Source: Allodiplogaster sudhausi
Lineage: Eukaryota > Nematoda > Chromadorea > Rhabditida > Diplogasteridae
Direction of reading: 5' to 3'
NCBI GenBank assembly: GCA_945643635.1
Contig: CALZFC010000005.1
Span: 7,960,501 to 8,024,500, forward strand
DNA length: 64,000 bases
Part shown: piece by piece, positions 10,651 through 22,061 of the stretch
Position numbering within the stretch: position 1 is the first letter of the stretch
Layout of the letters: every line of letters starts with the position of its first letter
Made by a program: the position numbers and the translations under genes
The notes under the pieces: generated by a model
What the model was told of the DNA's origin: nothing
Database searches by the model: none
Seen by the model: the letters and a program-made list of their open reading frames with translations, nothing else

Positions 10651-11443
10651 CAGGCTAGGCGAGCACTGCACTGAACCAATTGAGCAGACACATGGGCGCT
10701 AATCAAGTGTCAACCTCGGTGCCGGTCGGGTGAAAATGTCTTTCTCTCTCTCTCTCCTTCTACTTCCAGATCCCAACGAGACTTCTCAGCGACATCGGAA
10801 AATCACAGGTCAGTTCTATGCACTTTTGTAATATTTATAATTAGGTTTTGTTCAAATTTTATTATAATAAGTATTTTATTTGATATATATACATAAAAAC
10901 AACATACATAAAATTCTATCCGCCTGGCCGAAAAAATGAGAGTTTTTTGCATCGACGTATAAGTTACGCCCCACATATCTTGCGCGATTGATCACGCAGC
11001 CGTCGGCGACGCGAGAACGTAACTTTTTTCATGCACATAAGTTACGCCCCACATATCTTGTGGGTATGCACTTTGTAAGCAACGTCCAGAACCACTTAAA
11101 TTGTTCCGGAGGATTGTAACCGCTTGTAAGTTATGGTCGAAAGTTACGCTCCACGTAACTCCCTTTTCTGTGTGTAGTGGAAACTGAAAGGAGCGCCACC
11201 AAAATCACCTCTTTCCTCATCTTGCACTTTCCTCTCCACTCTTCACTCTCTTTCTCTTGTGAAACATTTTTGACAAAGGACCTGCATTTTGCAATTTTAC
11301 TAACTTTCACAATTTCGCACGTAAATTTCGCACTTTCGCATATAAAGAAATATAATTTCACTACTCTTTTCTTTTATGTTTGATCCCAGAAAAACCAAAA
11401 AGCTTAAATATTTATCTTACCATTAACGTGGAAAGAGGAGCTG

Positions 11444-12788
11444 ATGATGTCGATGGCCGTGGAGCTACATCACGATAACGTACTCAAACGAAGTGGCTCA
11501 TCCAAGAAGAAAGCGGTAGGAGAAGCGTCTGCATACGATATTTTATCATTCATTCTTTCCTTTGCGATATTAAATTGTTGTTCACACTTTGTTTATAATT
11601 CGTTAACTTTCCGAGTGGAATTTTGCAGTTGACCAGCTCCGCTCCAAAAGCTTCAGACATTCCTCCCGGGAAAAAGATTCGCGTCTTCAAGAATGGTGAC
11701 GTTTATCATCCAGGAGTTAAGGTTCGCTAGATGGCATTCACTATAAAAAAATTCATACTTATATTTATTATTTTTTTTATAAAAAAAGAAAACTCAACAT
11801 TTGTATATACATTCATAGTAATTTTTCATACTATTGAATTCTTAAATACAAAATAACCGTTCTCTTGAGATGGTTGTGAACAGCCGGCAGATCCATGACA
11901 TGGATGCTCTTCTCGACTTCCTCAACCAGAGAATTGAGCTTTCCCACGGAGTCAAGAAGTTGTACAACCGAAGTGGGAAGAATGTCAAGAGACTCGACGA
12001 TCTTGTGAACGATGAGGTCATCTAGGAATATCAAGCATTTCAGACCTTTCGAGTTGAGCGCTGGCGTCATATAAAATATGTATTGCTTAGGATTATGTGG
12101 CAGCTTCGAATGTCTTTGTTCCACTTGCCTATGGACAACATCAGCCGGGCGTCGTTCGATGGGGTTAGCATCTATTTCTCTGATATCTCTCCAATCTTTC
12201 CCACTCCCCCCCCTCTCTATCTACTTTCAAACTCTGATAAGGAAAGAGCTGTATATGATAATGTCGTTTCCCCAGGTGCCTCAGACCTTCCGTTGTCTTC
12301 TTCCTTCTCGAAGAAGTCTCCGTCCACTTCTGCCTCTTCCACTCTGAATCGTTCTCGCTCTTCCGAACCAGCGAAGCGCCATCCTGTGGAAGAGAAGAGC
12401 AAGAAACCAGCGGCGCGTGCCAAGTCCCAGGCACCGCAACCGAAGAAGGTGGGCCTATCTTGTAATTCCTACCAAGTAAACATTACTTTTCCTGCTATAT
12501 TTGCATACAGATGTATGTACCTTTTAATGTTGTAAATGTAAATCGTGTTCAGCCCATAAGTGCCACAACCGTTGCGAAGAAGAACGTTGTCAAGAAAAAA
12601 AGGACGTGAGTTTTATTTTATCCTTCTCTATGATTGTATTCTCAAACATCCGCGAATCTCTATCCAATTGAGGAATGGCAAGGGAGACGTGGAAATACCA
12701 AAGAATGGAGAGTCGCCTGCCGAGAAGAAGCCAAATCTCGTCAAGAAGAAGAAAGGCTAGTGAAGCCGTGAGGAGACAGAGGCAGAAT

Positions 12789-12824
<36 letters not shown>

Positions 12825-14301
12825 TAGAAAGGTAGATTGATGAAGAAAAGAGGAAGAGAAATAAATCGAAAGAAAAGAGCAATTCAGCAATTGGCGGTGA
12901 AGCATTTTTAGTTGTGAAGAAGAAGCCGCCAGTGGAGAATGTGGAAGCTTCGGTTCCGCCAGCGAGTCCACCGGCGTCCGCAGTGGCTGCAGTCGCGGCC
13001 GTGGCGGCGGAGGCAGCAGCCGACGCTGCCCAGGACAAGGAGAACACTCCATCCAGGGCTCAGTCTAGGTTCTTTCTACTTTCTTTTTCTTTTCACTCAT
13101 TTACATTTCAGACTAACTCTATCATGTTTGTAGACCAAAAAGCGCTCTACAAAGAACACCTCCTGCTGCTTCTCCTGGTACAGTGATACTGCTCAAGAGG
13201 AATCAGAGAGAGAGAGAGAGAGAGGAGCAAAGATGGAGAGAGAGAGAGAGGGAGGAGCAAAGATGGAGAGAGAGAGAGGGAGGGAGAGAGAGGGAGAGAG
13301 AGAGGGAGGAGCAAAGATGGAGAGTCAGAGAGAGACAAGGAAAGTGAGAGAGAAGGAATAGTTGACGCATATCTCAGATAAGCCTGGCTCTCGTCACAGC
13401 TCGGCTACCTCAGTGAAGTCTCGTTCGAAGAGGGAAGCATCCGACAACGACTCGAGTGATCGCGACACGGACAGAAGCTACAATCAGAGTCAGTTGACGA
13501 TTCCTCGGCTTAGAAGCTGCTCACTATGCACACGCATCTGCAACGCCTGTCACACTGCATAAGACTGCCATGACAAATTGCATGACTTCTTGCACATTGT
13601 TCTTCTTATCTCTTTTCTGTCAATGAAGTAGTCGTGCATGAGAGAGAGAGAGTGCAGGTGAGTCCTCCGACTCGGAGAGCATTGCAAGCGGAGCCTCTAT
13701 CAAATCGCATATCTCACAAATCACGCGAGAGGGAAGCGCACTGCGGAGGGGCTCATACACCGTAGCACGCAATCAAGGAATCGCAGTCGGTGAACCGAAT
13801 CTACTCGCGCCTGGAGGACTCAAGAAAGAGGAAATCAGTCGTTAGTCATTTCCACTGCCAAGCGAACGGTCACTTTGACGTCTAATGCATGAACTGTTCA
13901 CTGTCCTATTCTCTCTCTCTCTCTCTCTCGCTCTCTCTCACCTTCTCTCTCTCTCTTTCTCTCTCTCTTCTTCTCTCTTTATCTTTCTCTCTTTATCTTT
14001 CACTCTCTCTCTCTCTCCTTCTCTCTTTATCTTTCTTTCTCCATGTTCAGTGACCACATTTGCACTGCTGAATCTTTGCAAGGATTACAGTGTTTGTTAA
14101 AATGGTTAGGCCCATTCAGGCTCGCCGGAAGAGAGTGAGGAAGACTCAAGTGAGCAGGAAAGTGAAAGCGAGTCTGGTCAGTCTCAACTACATTTTCCTA
14201 TAACAAAAGAAGAAGAAGAAGAGCAAGAAGAAAAATTCCCTACAGAATATTTTCTTTCAGAAGACGACGAGAAGGAGGAAAAAGAGGAAAAGAAAGACTG
14301 A
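11444..14301 (+). CDS. Doublecortin (DCX) domain protein with basic and acidic tail
   Basis: Phase-consistent exons: 11444-11515, 11629-11721, 11870-12016, 12091-12163, 12276-12448, 12553-12605, 12673-12755, then from about 12911, 13137, 13376, 13660 and 14118, ending near 14263-14301. The DCX domain is clear: KKIRVFKNGDVYHPGVK, MVVNSRQIHDMDALLDFL, GVKKLYNRSGKNVKRLDDL and DYVAASNVFVPLAYG. DCX domains bind and stabilise microtubules. One copy is present, followed by Ser/Lys-rich linkers, an Ala-rich segment and a terminal acidic tail (SPEESEEDSSEQESESES then EDDEKEEKEEKKD). The intron after 12755 appears to use a GC donor (AAG|GCTAGT); read through it, the frame would stop at 12758. No kinase domain is seen, so this is not a ZYG-8/DCLK-type kinase. 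Confidence 0.85.
12786..12825. repeat. (AG)n microsatellite in intron
   Basis: Uninterrupted AG run in the intron that starts with the GC donor. Confidence 0.9.
13204..13345. repeat. AG-rich minisatellite with GGAGCAAAGATGGAGAG unit
   Basis: Three or more copies of a unit containing GAGGAGCAAAGATGGAGAG separated by (AG)n, in an intron of the doublecortin gene. Confidence 0.8.
13907..14045. repeat. (CT)n-rich microsatellite in intron
   Basis: CT-rich imperfect repeat in the penultimate introns of the doublecortin gene. Confidence 0.85.
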
Positions 14302-14494
14302 AGAGAACAATGACCTTTAACCTGTAAATTATTCATCATATTATTCTCCAGTAACAACAGAATGCTAGAAACTGTGTGTGTAGAGAAAGACTAGTGTTCC
14401 TTTGCTTTCCTCGATCGCTAGTTTGCTAATTATGATATGCTAGATGAAGTCCCTTTCATGAAGAATTATGAATACATGCAGTTGTTTTCGACTT

Positions 14495-14533
<39 letters not shown>

Positions 14534-14874
14534 TTCTTTCTTTCACTCTCGCTCCGTCCTCTCGGTATCCCTCTTTCTCATTCGGCCTCTCTCCCGGTCT
14601 CCGCTTTACTTCAATCACTTTCCTTCGCGGTTTGTTAAGGGACAAAATCACAGACATGTTCAAAATGCAATTACGATGCCACCAAATGAGATTGTATTTC
14701 AATGGGCATAAATTCTTGTATTTATTATAAATTTAACAGAGGTCGACTACCACTCAGAATCAATGTCATAATTATTGTAAGTAGTTTTGTAAAGCACCCA
14801 AATAATAAAATCCTGGAACAGTCTCTGTCCACACCACACAAGGGCTAAAAGCATTGGCGGGAAGTTTACTGCTG
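14302..14874. other. Intergenic, contains a (CT)n microsatellite
   Basis: CT-rich tract at about 14493-14545 and AT-rich sequence after it. No exon is supported. It separates the doublecortin 3' end from the H3 promoter. Confidence 0.4.
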
Positions 14875-14909
14875 GTGTCCGCGCGTGGTCATTGCCCCTC
14901 ACTTATATA
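14875..14909 (+). promoter_or_regulatory. H3 promoter: shared upstream motif plus TATA box
   Basis: GTGTCCGCGCGTGGTCA (14875-14891) occurs again, identical, 5' of the H2A gene. A TATATA box lies at 14904-14909, about 45 bases before the ATG. Identity of a 17-base block at two histone genes points to a coordinated S-phase element. Confidence 0.6.
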
Positions 14910-14950
14910 CCGAACAAACGTACGCTCCAGTCATTCGCAGTGTTCAGTGA

Positions 14951-15364
<414 letters not shown>

Positions 15365-15400
15365 GCTTCCATCTGCAAATCTTAAACCCCAGAACCCAAC

Positions 15401-15416
15401 GGCCCTCTTTAGGGCC
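15401..15416 (+). terminator. Histone 3' stem-loop (H3)
   Basis: GGCCCT-CTTT-AGGGCC followed by ACAA: a six-base-pair stem with a four-base loop, preceded by AACCCCAGAACCCAAC. The first loop base is C, as in nematodes (U in most animals). SLBP binds it for 3' end processing of non-polyadenylated histone mRNA. Confidence 0.93.
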
Positions 15417-15429
15417 ACAATCGTATTTC

Positions 15430-15767
15430 CATCATAATATAAACTGCATAAAGCACTCGCTGAAAGGCCGAATTTGAATAAAGATGATGATAAAAGTATT
15501 TCTTGGTATGTACATTCAACGTCAGCATTCTCCGAAATTGGAGGAAAAATATATAAGTACTCGGGTGTAATCTGGCTGTTGCTAATGCCATGGCAGTCCA
15601 TCAAGATATTATTTGCATAAAGCACTCGCTGTAAGGCCAAAATGGAATAAAGACGATAAATGTATTTCTTGGTAAGGACATTTAACGACATCATTCTCGG
15701 AAATTCGAGGAAACAGATGTGTATTCGGATGTGATCTGGTTGTTGGTAATGCCATGTCAGTTCCATT
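15430..15767. repeat. Two diverged tandem copies of a 169-base unit between H3 and H2B
   Basis: AAGCACTCGCTG at 15451 recurs at 15620. Matching blocks follow in the same order: GAATAAAGA, GTATTTCTTGGTA, CATTCTC, GGAGGAAA/CGAGGAAA and GTAATGCCATG. ORFs through it are not shared between copies, so it looks noncoding. AG-rich sequence follows to about 15990. Confidence 0.8.
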
Positions 15768-16086
15768 GCCGTCATCACCTTTTGAGATCTTTCTTTGCAT
15801 TGCTCTTGAACATCCGTTTCTCTCGTAGAAAAAACATGTAGAACAGAAGTGGCGAGACAGGAAAGGATAGCGATGAAGAGAGAGAAGGCAAAGCAAAGAT
15901 AGAGAGAGAAGAGACGTTGGAGAACGAGAGACCTCAGACAACAGAAAGAGAAAATAGAGACGTTGAAAAAGGAGAGAGCTCAGATGACAGAGAATGGGCA
16001 GTCACCGTCTAACCCAGCAACGCTGACCTCGTAGTGATTCCCGCCAGATTTCTCTTCAAAAGACGCAGTATGGCAATGTGCCAAGT

Positions 16087-16140
16087 GGGCGTGGCCAACA
16101 ACGTGGCTTGACCACGGAACACGTATACGTATATATAAAA
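16087..16140 (+). promoter_or_regulatory. H2B promoter: GGGCGTGGCCA and TATA box
   Basis: GGGCGTGGCCA (16087-16097) is repeated exactly upstream of H2A. TATATAAAA is at 16132-16140, about 56 bases before the ATG. Confidence 0.6.
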
Positions 16141-16195
16141 GGACGAAAGAGGAGAGCCGACCATCACTTGGAACGTCCAGCTACCGAGAGAAGCA

Positions 16196-16567
16196 ATGCC
16201 ACCGAAGCCGTCCGCGAAGGGAGCGAAGAAGGCAGCGAAGAGTCAGAAGGTCAAGAGGACCGGAGACAAGAAGAAGAGAAAGTCGAGGAAGGAGTCCTAC
16301 GCCATCTACATCTACCGAGTCCTGAAGCAGGTCCACCCCGACACCGGAGTGTCCTCCAAGGCCATGTCCATCATGAACTCCTTCGTCAACGACGTCTTCG
16401 AGCGCATCGCAGCCGAGGCCAGCCGACTCGCCCACTACAACAAGAGGTCCACCATCTCCTCTCGCGAGATCCAGACTGCTGTCCGTCTCATCCTCCCGGG
16501 AGAGCTCGCCAAGCACGCTGTCTCCGAAGGCACCAAGGCTGTCACCAAGTACACCTCCAGCAAGTAA
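16196..16567 (+). CDS. H2B: Histone H2B
   Basis: Intronless, 123 codons, ATG at 16196, starting [20 protein letters not shown]. The body has the invariant H2B core ([33 protein letters not shown]) and the C terminus AVTKYTSSK, including the ubiquitylated Lys context. The basic N-terminal tail is nematode-like. It is followed at 16623 by a histone hairpin and lies in the same orientation as H3 and H2A. Confidence 0.98.
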   Translation: MPPKPSAKGAKKAAKSQKVKRTGDKKKRKSRKESYAIYIYRVLKQVHPDTGVSSKAMSIMNSFVNDVFERIAAEASRLAHYNKRSTISSREIQTAVRLILPGELAKHAVSEGTKAVTKYTSSK

Positions 16568-16622
16568 TCTGTGAAAGCAGGTTGCTTGCTCGGTGGTGAA
16601 CACCCAAACCCCAGAACCCAAC

Positions 16623-16638
16623 GGCCCTCTTTAGGGCC
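16623..16638 (+). terminator. Histone 3' stem-loop (H2B)
   Basis: GGCCCT-CTTT-AGGGCC with the same upstream (CCCCAGAACCCAAC) and downstream (ACAATCCAGTTC) context as at H2A. Confidence 0.93.
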
Positions 16639-16823
16639 ACAATCCAGTTCCAATCGTACGAGTCGGAGTAATGATCACTGCTTTATGGCTTTTTCGAGGC
16701 AGAATATAAAATTGTAGATCTCAATTTGGTAAGCTTCAGTAGGAGCTGGTGGAATTTCTGCTTCCCAAAAGCCGAAGAATTTTACGTTTCATATGCCGAG
16801 ACAATTTCACGCAGAATGCCTTC

Positions 16824-16848
16824 GGCCATTTTAGGGCCACAATCCAGT
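16824..16848 (+). repeat. Decayed histone 3' stem-loop relic
   Basis: GGCC-ATTTTAG-GGCC followed by ACAATCCAGT, the exact downstream context of the H2B and H2A hairpins, but with a broken stem and no histone ORF upstream. It is probably a remnant of a lost histone gene copy. Confidence 0.55.
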
Positions 16849-17043
16849 GCGAATACTGGGATTTACATAAATGTTCCGCACCTCTATCGCAGTTTCCTGG
16901 CTTTGTCAGAGCCCAATAATAATTTTGTCAGGTTTTGTATTTGCTCTGCAGTTAGTCTAGGGAATATGATTGCTAGTATTTCTCTTCTGGTACGTGTAAC
17001 AAGGTATTCCATCTATTCCTCAATTTTTCCCGGATTCAAAGCA

Positions 17044-17174
17044 GTGTCCGCGCGTGGTCAGTCATAGTCTTTCCCGCTGTTTCGAAAAGGACGCCATCTC
17101 TGCTTCTCTCCGTCTCTTACATTTTCACTCTCTCTAAATGGGCGTGGCCATCACAACAACGCGGCCTATAAAAA
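17044..17174 (+). promoter_or_regulatory. H2A promoter: two shared histone motifs and TATA box
   Basis: GTGTCCGCGCGTGGTCA (17044-17060) is shared with H3, GGGCGTGGCCA (17140-17150) is shared with H2B, and TATAAAAA lies at 17167-17174, about 65 bases before the ATG. H2A carries both elements of its neighbours. Confidence 0.6.
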
Positions 17175-17235
17175 GCCTTGCCTCGCCCTCTCTCGCCATC
17201 TCAGTTCATCCGAGCAAGCGAAGCAGTCAGTCATC

Positions 17236-17619
17236 ATGTCTGGACGTGGCAAGGGAGGAAAAGCGAAGGCGGGCGGCAAGGCGAAGTCGCGTTCCTCGCG
17301 GGCCGGACTCCAGTTCCCGGTCGGTCGTCTGCACCGCATGCTGCGCAAAGGCAACTACGCGCAGCGAGTGGGCGCCGGCGCCCCGGTGTACTTGGCGGCC
17401 GTCCTCGAGTACCTCGCGGCTGAAGTCCTCGAGCTGGCAGGCAACGCCGCCCGCGACAACAAGAAAACCAGAATCAACCCGCGCCATCTTCAGCTCGCCG
17501 TCCGCAACGACGAGGAGCTGAACAAGCTCCTCTCCGGTGTCACCATCGCCCAGGGCGGAGTGCTCCCCAACATCAACGCCGTTCTTCTCCCCAAGAAGAC
17601 GGCAGGCGACAAGGAATGA
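17236..17619 (+). CDS. H2A: Histone H2A, canonical
   Basis: Intronless, 127 codons, starting [20 protein letters not shown]. It contains [20 protein letters not shown], the acidic-patch segment [19 protein letters not shown] and [20 protein letters not shown], ending KKTAGDKE. There is no SQ[E/D]-phi motif at the C terminus, so it is not an H2A.X, and the sequence is not H2A.Z-like. A histone hairpin follows. Confidence 0.98.
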   Translation: MSGRGKGGKAKAGGKAKSRSSRAGLQFPVGRLHRMLRKGNYAQRVGAGAPVYLAAVLEYLAAEVLELAGNAARDNKKTRINPRHLQLAVRNDEELNKLLSGVTIAQGGVLPNINAVLLPKKTAGDKE

Positions 17620-17660
17620 GCTCCTGCTCTTACTGAGCCAACCAAACCCCAGAACCCAAC

Positions 17661-17676
17661 GGCCCTCTTTAGGGCC
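17661..17676 (+). terminator. Histone 3' stem-loop (H2A)
   Basis: GGCCCT-CTTT-AGGGCC, identical to those of H3 and H2B, about 42 bases after the stop. Confidence 0.93.
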
Positions 17677-18394
17677 ACAATCCAGTTCACATTAAGGGTT
17701 ATCTGTTTCAGGTTTTTTTTTCATGAAGTCGGTTTTCCGCATAGAGTTGTGTGTCTTTCGGGAACAGGGATTGTGCTACATAGTTTGAATTCATGTACTG
17801 CTAACGTGTTGCTGTACAGTGCAGCCCAGTATGTTAAACAGTTGGTGCTCGTCACCAATCTCTGTTTCCTCACTTCCCTTCCTGCCGTCGAACTCATTCA
17901 GTATTCCATTTCAGAACGCCATGATAGATCAGTTGACAATGCAAACTTGCTTCAAAACGACTTCATAAAAAACACGTGCATTTATCTCATATCAATCAGA
18001 ATCTGTGGCAATTACCGTGCTTGGGTCGCTACTACGGCTTTTACAATGAATTTTCACGGCGGTTACGGTATATAAACAAAAATGAGATTTACCGGATGTT
18101 AAAGGATAGCCTGGCAGATTTATGTACAATTAAGGAGCAGATATGCCAATTGCTACAATGTTCCGAGGGATTATTCTTTACTATCTACAGTAACCAATCG
18201 CAGTAATCGAACACCCGTGAGGGGAGGATGAACAAGCTACAACGTATGCAAAATTAGTGGTAGGAATCATGGAAGAAAGAGTACCCATGCTATCAGAAGT
18301 TATGTCTCGGAAGAGAAGCGCATTACAATAATGAAGTGAAGATAGGGAACGTAAGAAGTGAGAACACGAGGGAACGAGTTTCCTGCATCTCTCC
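17677..18394. other. Intergenic, AT-rich
   Basis: No supported exon. It separates convergent H2A (plus) and rab-21 (minus). A 108-codon ORF at 17749-18075 lacks splice context and has an unremarkable translation. No H4 gene is present here. Confidence 0.4.
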
Positions 18395-19881
18395 TCAGCA
18401 GCAACCTTTCCGTCGCTGCTCCGGCTCGTCGATGATTCGGATTCGTCGACTTGGCCGTCTGCTGAGGTCTCCGCCATTTATGTTTCCTCCGTGGGAAGCT
18501 GGCGAACGCGATCGCACCATCATTTCTTCAAATGAATACAATAGAGCTCATTTCTCTGAGAAACCAAAAGACGATGAAAGAGGTTAAAAGTGTCACGACC
18601 TCGGCACAGTCTGTGGAAGAGTCCCTCGATACCGATGTTTTCTTTAGCAGAAGTCTCCTCGTACATCGCACCAACTTCTTCGGAGTAGCTTAAGAGAAAA
18701 TGGAAATGAAAAAAAAACCATAAGGATGAAGGAAGGTACACAGTCTTTGTACTAAAATACGATATGAAGAATCATAAATAGTCGTTGCAATAAAATATGT
18801 TCTTTTTTGTCTGTTTTAAGAGAAAGAAAGTCGGATGAAGCGGTGTCTTCTATAATCAGAGATTTTCAGAAGGGTCCACCAACAAAAATCGGAAGAGTAC
18901 AGCCTCTATCGCATTAAAACATATAGTTTTGAGCGTTTTCATATAACTTTTGGGAGGGTCCCAACTTTCCAATACCTTTTCTCAGGAGGGTCCCTAGCAA
19001 TATTGAGACCTATTTAAAGACTGTGAAGAAGCACCTTTTAGCGGTTTCCTGGTCCACGGCCCTAGCATCATCGAGGTCGAGTTTGTTGCCAACGATGAAG
19101 AGAGCGCAGTCGTCGCCGAGTGCTCTTCTCAGTTCCTTCACCCACATCTTCACCTCCAAGACGACCAGGGAGAATTTGTACACATCTTTTAACCATCCAA
19201 TTACTATAACGATAGATGCTTCAACACTGCCAACCTTTTCGAAAGACTTTAGGTCGGTGATGTCGTAGATGAGGAGGGCTCCGTTACTTCCTCTGTAATT
19301 ACTACTCTTTACTGTAATCATATACAAAGCAAATGCATACGAATAGTTGGTACGAGAATGATTCTTACCTGTAGTAGAGAGGTCCGAGAGCGTGGAACTG
19401 TTCCTGCCCCGCAGTGTCCCAGATGTTCAGCTCCACTGTGCTGCCGTCCACGTCCAGTTGCTTCGACAAGAATGAGGCCTACAATATCATCTTGATATCA
19501 CACTAAGCAAGATATCGGAAGGGTTCCACGGAAAGATACTACCAATTAGGAGAAAACAAAGGAACAAAGGTATGCAAGAATCTAAGTATATAAATCTGAG
19601 CAAAAGCTCGACGATATGAAATGAAAAAAGGCTGGCCTGAATTGTAGAAATGTGTCGTGGATTGAAGTTGCCTTGGACATATCTCAGCATCAGAGATGAC
19701 TTGCCTACTGCGCCTTCTCCCAGAAGAACAACCTGGCAAAAAGAATAACTCATCATCGTGATTATTGTGAAAATTCATCATCAAATAAGTTGTAAGCCAT
19801 TCTATTTCAATTTATTTTCAGAACAAGTAAGAGCTGAATAAAAAAACAAGGAATACTCGCCTTGAACTTGTCACGGTTCAT
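18395..19881 (-). CDS. rab-21: Rab21 small GTPase
   Basis: Seven phase-consistent exons (19881-19861, 19732-19637, 19478-19369, 19292-19235, 19153-19035, 18688-18600, 18525-18395) give 207 aa. The G motifs are intact: GEGAVGKSS (P-loop), [18 protein letters not shown] (switch II, highly Rab21-like), NKLD (G4) and TSAK (G5). The effector-region run [14 protein letters not shown] and the C-terminal segment [16 protein letters not shown] also match Rab21, with a CC prenylation end. Rab21 acts in early endosomes and integrin trafficking in animals. The first intron begins GC (AAG|GCGAGT), and the second also seems to (CAG|GCCAGC). The gene may be co-transcribed with the upstream cyclophilin, but the gap of about 1 kb is long for a nematode operon. 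Confidence 0.95.
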
Positions 19882-20911
19882 TCTGCTGTGGAGGACTCCT
19901 GCTCAAGGCGATTGGGAAATAGCTGAAAATGAACAGGCCAGCAAAATGACACAGCGAAACTTCCTTGACGGGAAAGCAAGAAATGGGGCAGAAAATCGTA
20001 ATCAAAAGGAAAGGGAAAGATTGAGGAAGGGAAATAGAGTGAAGCGCGAAAGCGGGAAAAACTAAGTGCGAGGGAGTGACGCATGTAGACATATAGAGAA
20101 AGAGAGTGCGAGAGAGAGAGAGAGAGAGAGAAGGGAAAGAAAGGGAGCGACAAAGAGAAATGCAAATTACAAGAAAAGGCGCTACGAATCTGCGAATACG
20201 TTATGTGGTTATTCTGAAGTTACAGAAAGTCACACCGATGTAGTTTAAACATTATCTCGTGGTAAATATTGCATAAAAACGGAATTGCAAGCAATTATGT
20301 CCTGGAGAATGTCCTGGCAGAGAGGTCCACGAATCCTCATGACTCGTCCGCTGCAATCGGCTAATAGTTCGTCCGGAGTTGAATCATGACAATAGTGGCG
20401 GTAATCATAGGAAATGCAATGGGAATTAAAAGGAGGAAAAAAGAATCGTACGATAAACGATATCGCAAAAGAGAGATAGAGAGTAGACTGGTAAAGCGAG
20501 TGTTTCTTCCCATTACTTCTCAGAGCTTGATAACTGAATATGTGGACGAGCTACCTTGCATCGAAAGATTTCATAAAGTGTGAACAGCAGAATCATAGGG
20601 CTGTTCTTGAAATCCGTTTTCTCCCCATTTTGACGGGCGAAGACATGCTCTCGAAACATTCCATGAGAAATTAAAACTCATCATATAACAGATTTCTCTT
20701 CATCCCCATCCATAAGCTTGTCTGCGAGAACACAAGTGTTGGTGGTAGGGTAGCCAGTTTATGAACAATCAAAAACAACATTGATCATAACCAATGTAAA
20801 ACATGAACATGCGATGTAATATGTCAATAAATAGTTATCATAAAAATGGAAGAACCCAGATGCTCCGTCTTGAGATAGTAGTTAAGTTCAAGTTACATGC
20901 TAAAAAAGCGG
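19882..20911. other. Intergenic, with short (AG)n tract
   Basis: No supported exon. (AG)n run at about 20104-20132. Confidence 0.4.
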
Positions 20912-22061
20912 TCACAACTGGCCGCATTGCGTGATAAGAATAGGAATCTTGGGCTTATTCCCCTGGCCCACCGGCGCATTCTCAATCTTACGCACTGTCA
21001 ACAATCCTTCCAAGACTCGGCCTGAAATCAGGATAACAAATGCTGAGTGATAAGATAAGGAATAAACATAAAGAAAGATGGACTCGAATATTCTAAGCCA
21101 CTTATTCTTGTAGACGTCTTTTAAAAATGCTACTTTACAGGGGAAACAAAATGAATCCTGAAAAAGCTACGAAGACGGTAATATTTTGCCACGTTTTTTA
21201 ACAATTAATTTTTAGAAATAAGTGTATGACTCTCACCAAAAACGACGTGCTTCTTGTCGAGGAAGTCGCACTTGGCACAGGTAATGAAGAACTGGCAGCC
21301 GTTCGTGTCCGGACCAGCATTGGCCTGCACAAACAATCTTCGGATATTCAGTTACATTTTTAAAAATGAACTGCAACTGCAGGAGAAATATGCTTACAGA
21401 GTTGGCAAGGAAACATAGCTGAAATAAAGAATATCGAACCATGGAAAGGATGCCCGGCCCGCTATGTTCCAAGTCAAAGCTTTCATCCCGAAACTTGGCA
21501 CCGTAGATGCTTTGCATGCCAGTCCCGTCACCCTGAACAAGGTACATATGTCAAATTATTTATCTTTGTTTTGATAAATAATAACGAGAGATGAAAATAT
21601 GGGTATTCGTTGATATGACAGATGAAACAAATAATGTATAGACCGGATGAGCATACAGGAAAGAAACCTTTTTTCTTTAAAAGAAAGTAAACTGCTGACA
21701 TTAACAAAATCGCCGCCTTGAATCATGAAATCCTTTATGACGCGATGAAACTGCGAGTTCTTGTAGCCGATCGGAACACCATCCTTCTTGTATTCCCCAG
21801 TGCAGAACTGCCGAAAGTTCTCTGCGGTCCTGGGGCAGATATCAGCAAACAGCTCCATCTGAAGAAATTATTTAAAATTAACATTTCTTCCATTAAAATA
21901 TTTAAACAATTGCATATATGTGATAGGGAAATACATTTGTTCGCAATAGTATAACGAACCGTGACAGTGCCGATAGGAGCTCCACCAGCAGTGACTTCCA
22001 TGAAGACGATCGGATTGTCCGGATGCCTGAGCTGCTCGGCCAGCTTGTCGTACTCGGTCAT
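20912..22061 (-). CDS. ppih: Cyclophilin H-type peptidyl-prolyl isomerase (PPIH)
   Basis: Five phase-consistent exons (22061-21960, 21858-21700, 21532-21440, 21324-21237, 21021-20912). The cyclophilin fold is complete. Catalytic and ligand residues are visible: [15 protein letters not shown] (Arg/Phe), [13 protein letters not shown]-loop region [13 protein letters not shown], and C-terminal [10 protein letters not shown]. The N-terminal segment [19 protein letters not shown] and the inserts are closest to PPIH, the U4/U6.U5 tri-snRNP cyclophilin; nematode cyn-11 is of this type. It would catalyse cis-trans proline isomerisation in the spliceosome. Length (about 180 aa) is normal for the family. 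It starts 427 bases downstream of the BTB/BACK gene on the same strand, a spacing compatible with an operon though not proof. Confidence 0.95.

Larger units (their letters stand above)
6855..11174. mobile_element. TA-flanked terminal-inverted-repeat DNA element with captured rps-7 copy
   Basis: The left end reads TA|CACACAGAAAA...GTTACG and the right end is its inverted match, ...CTTTTCTGTGTG|TA, so both ends sit at a TA dinucleotide as in Tc/mariner-type insertions. Both ends also carry inverted copies of a subterminal motif of the form AGATAYGTGGRGCGTAACTTA (left about 7005-7110, right about 10960-11070 and 11140-11160). Inside are a 1.3 kb fold-back, a broken rps-7 copy and a CT microsatellite, but no recognisable transposase, so the element would be non-autonomous. 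The alternative is two solo ends or MITEs flanking unrelated DNA. The sharing of TIR and subterminal motifs at both ends favours one composite element. Confidence 0.6.

Noticed and set aside
10355..10674. Overlapping ORFs on both strands
   Set aside because: Translations of a (CT)n tract only (RERERE or SLSLSL).
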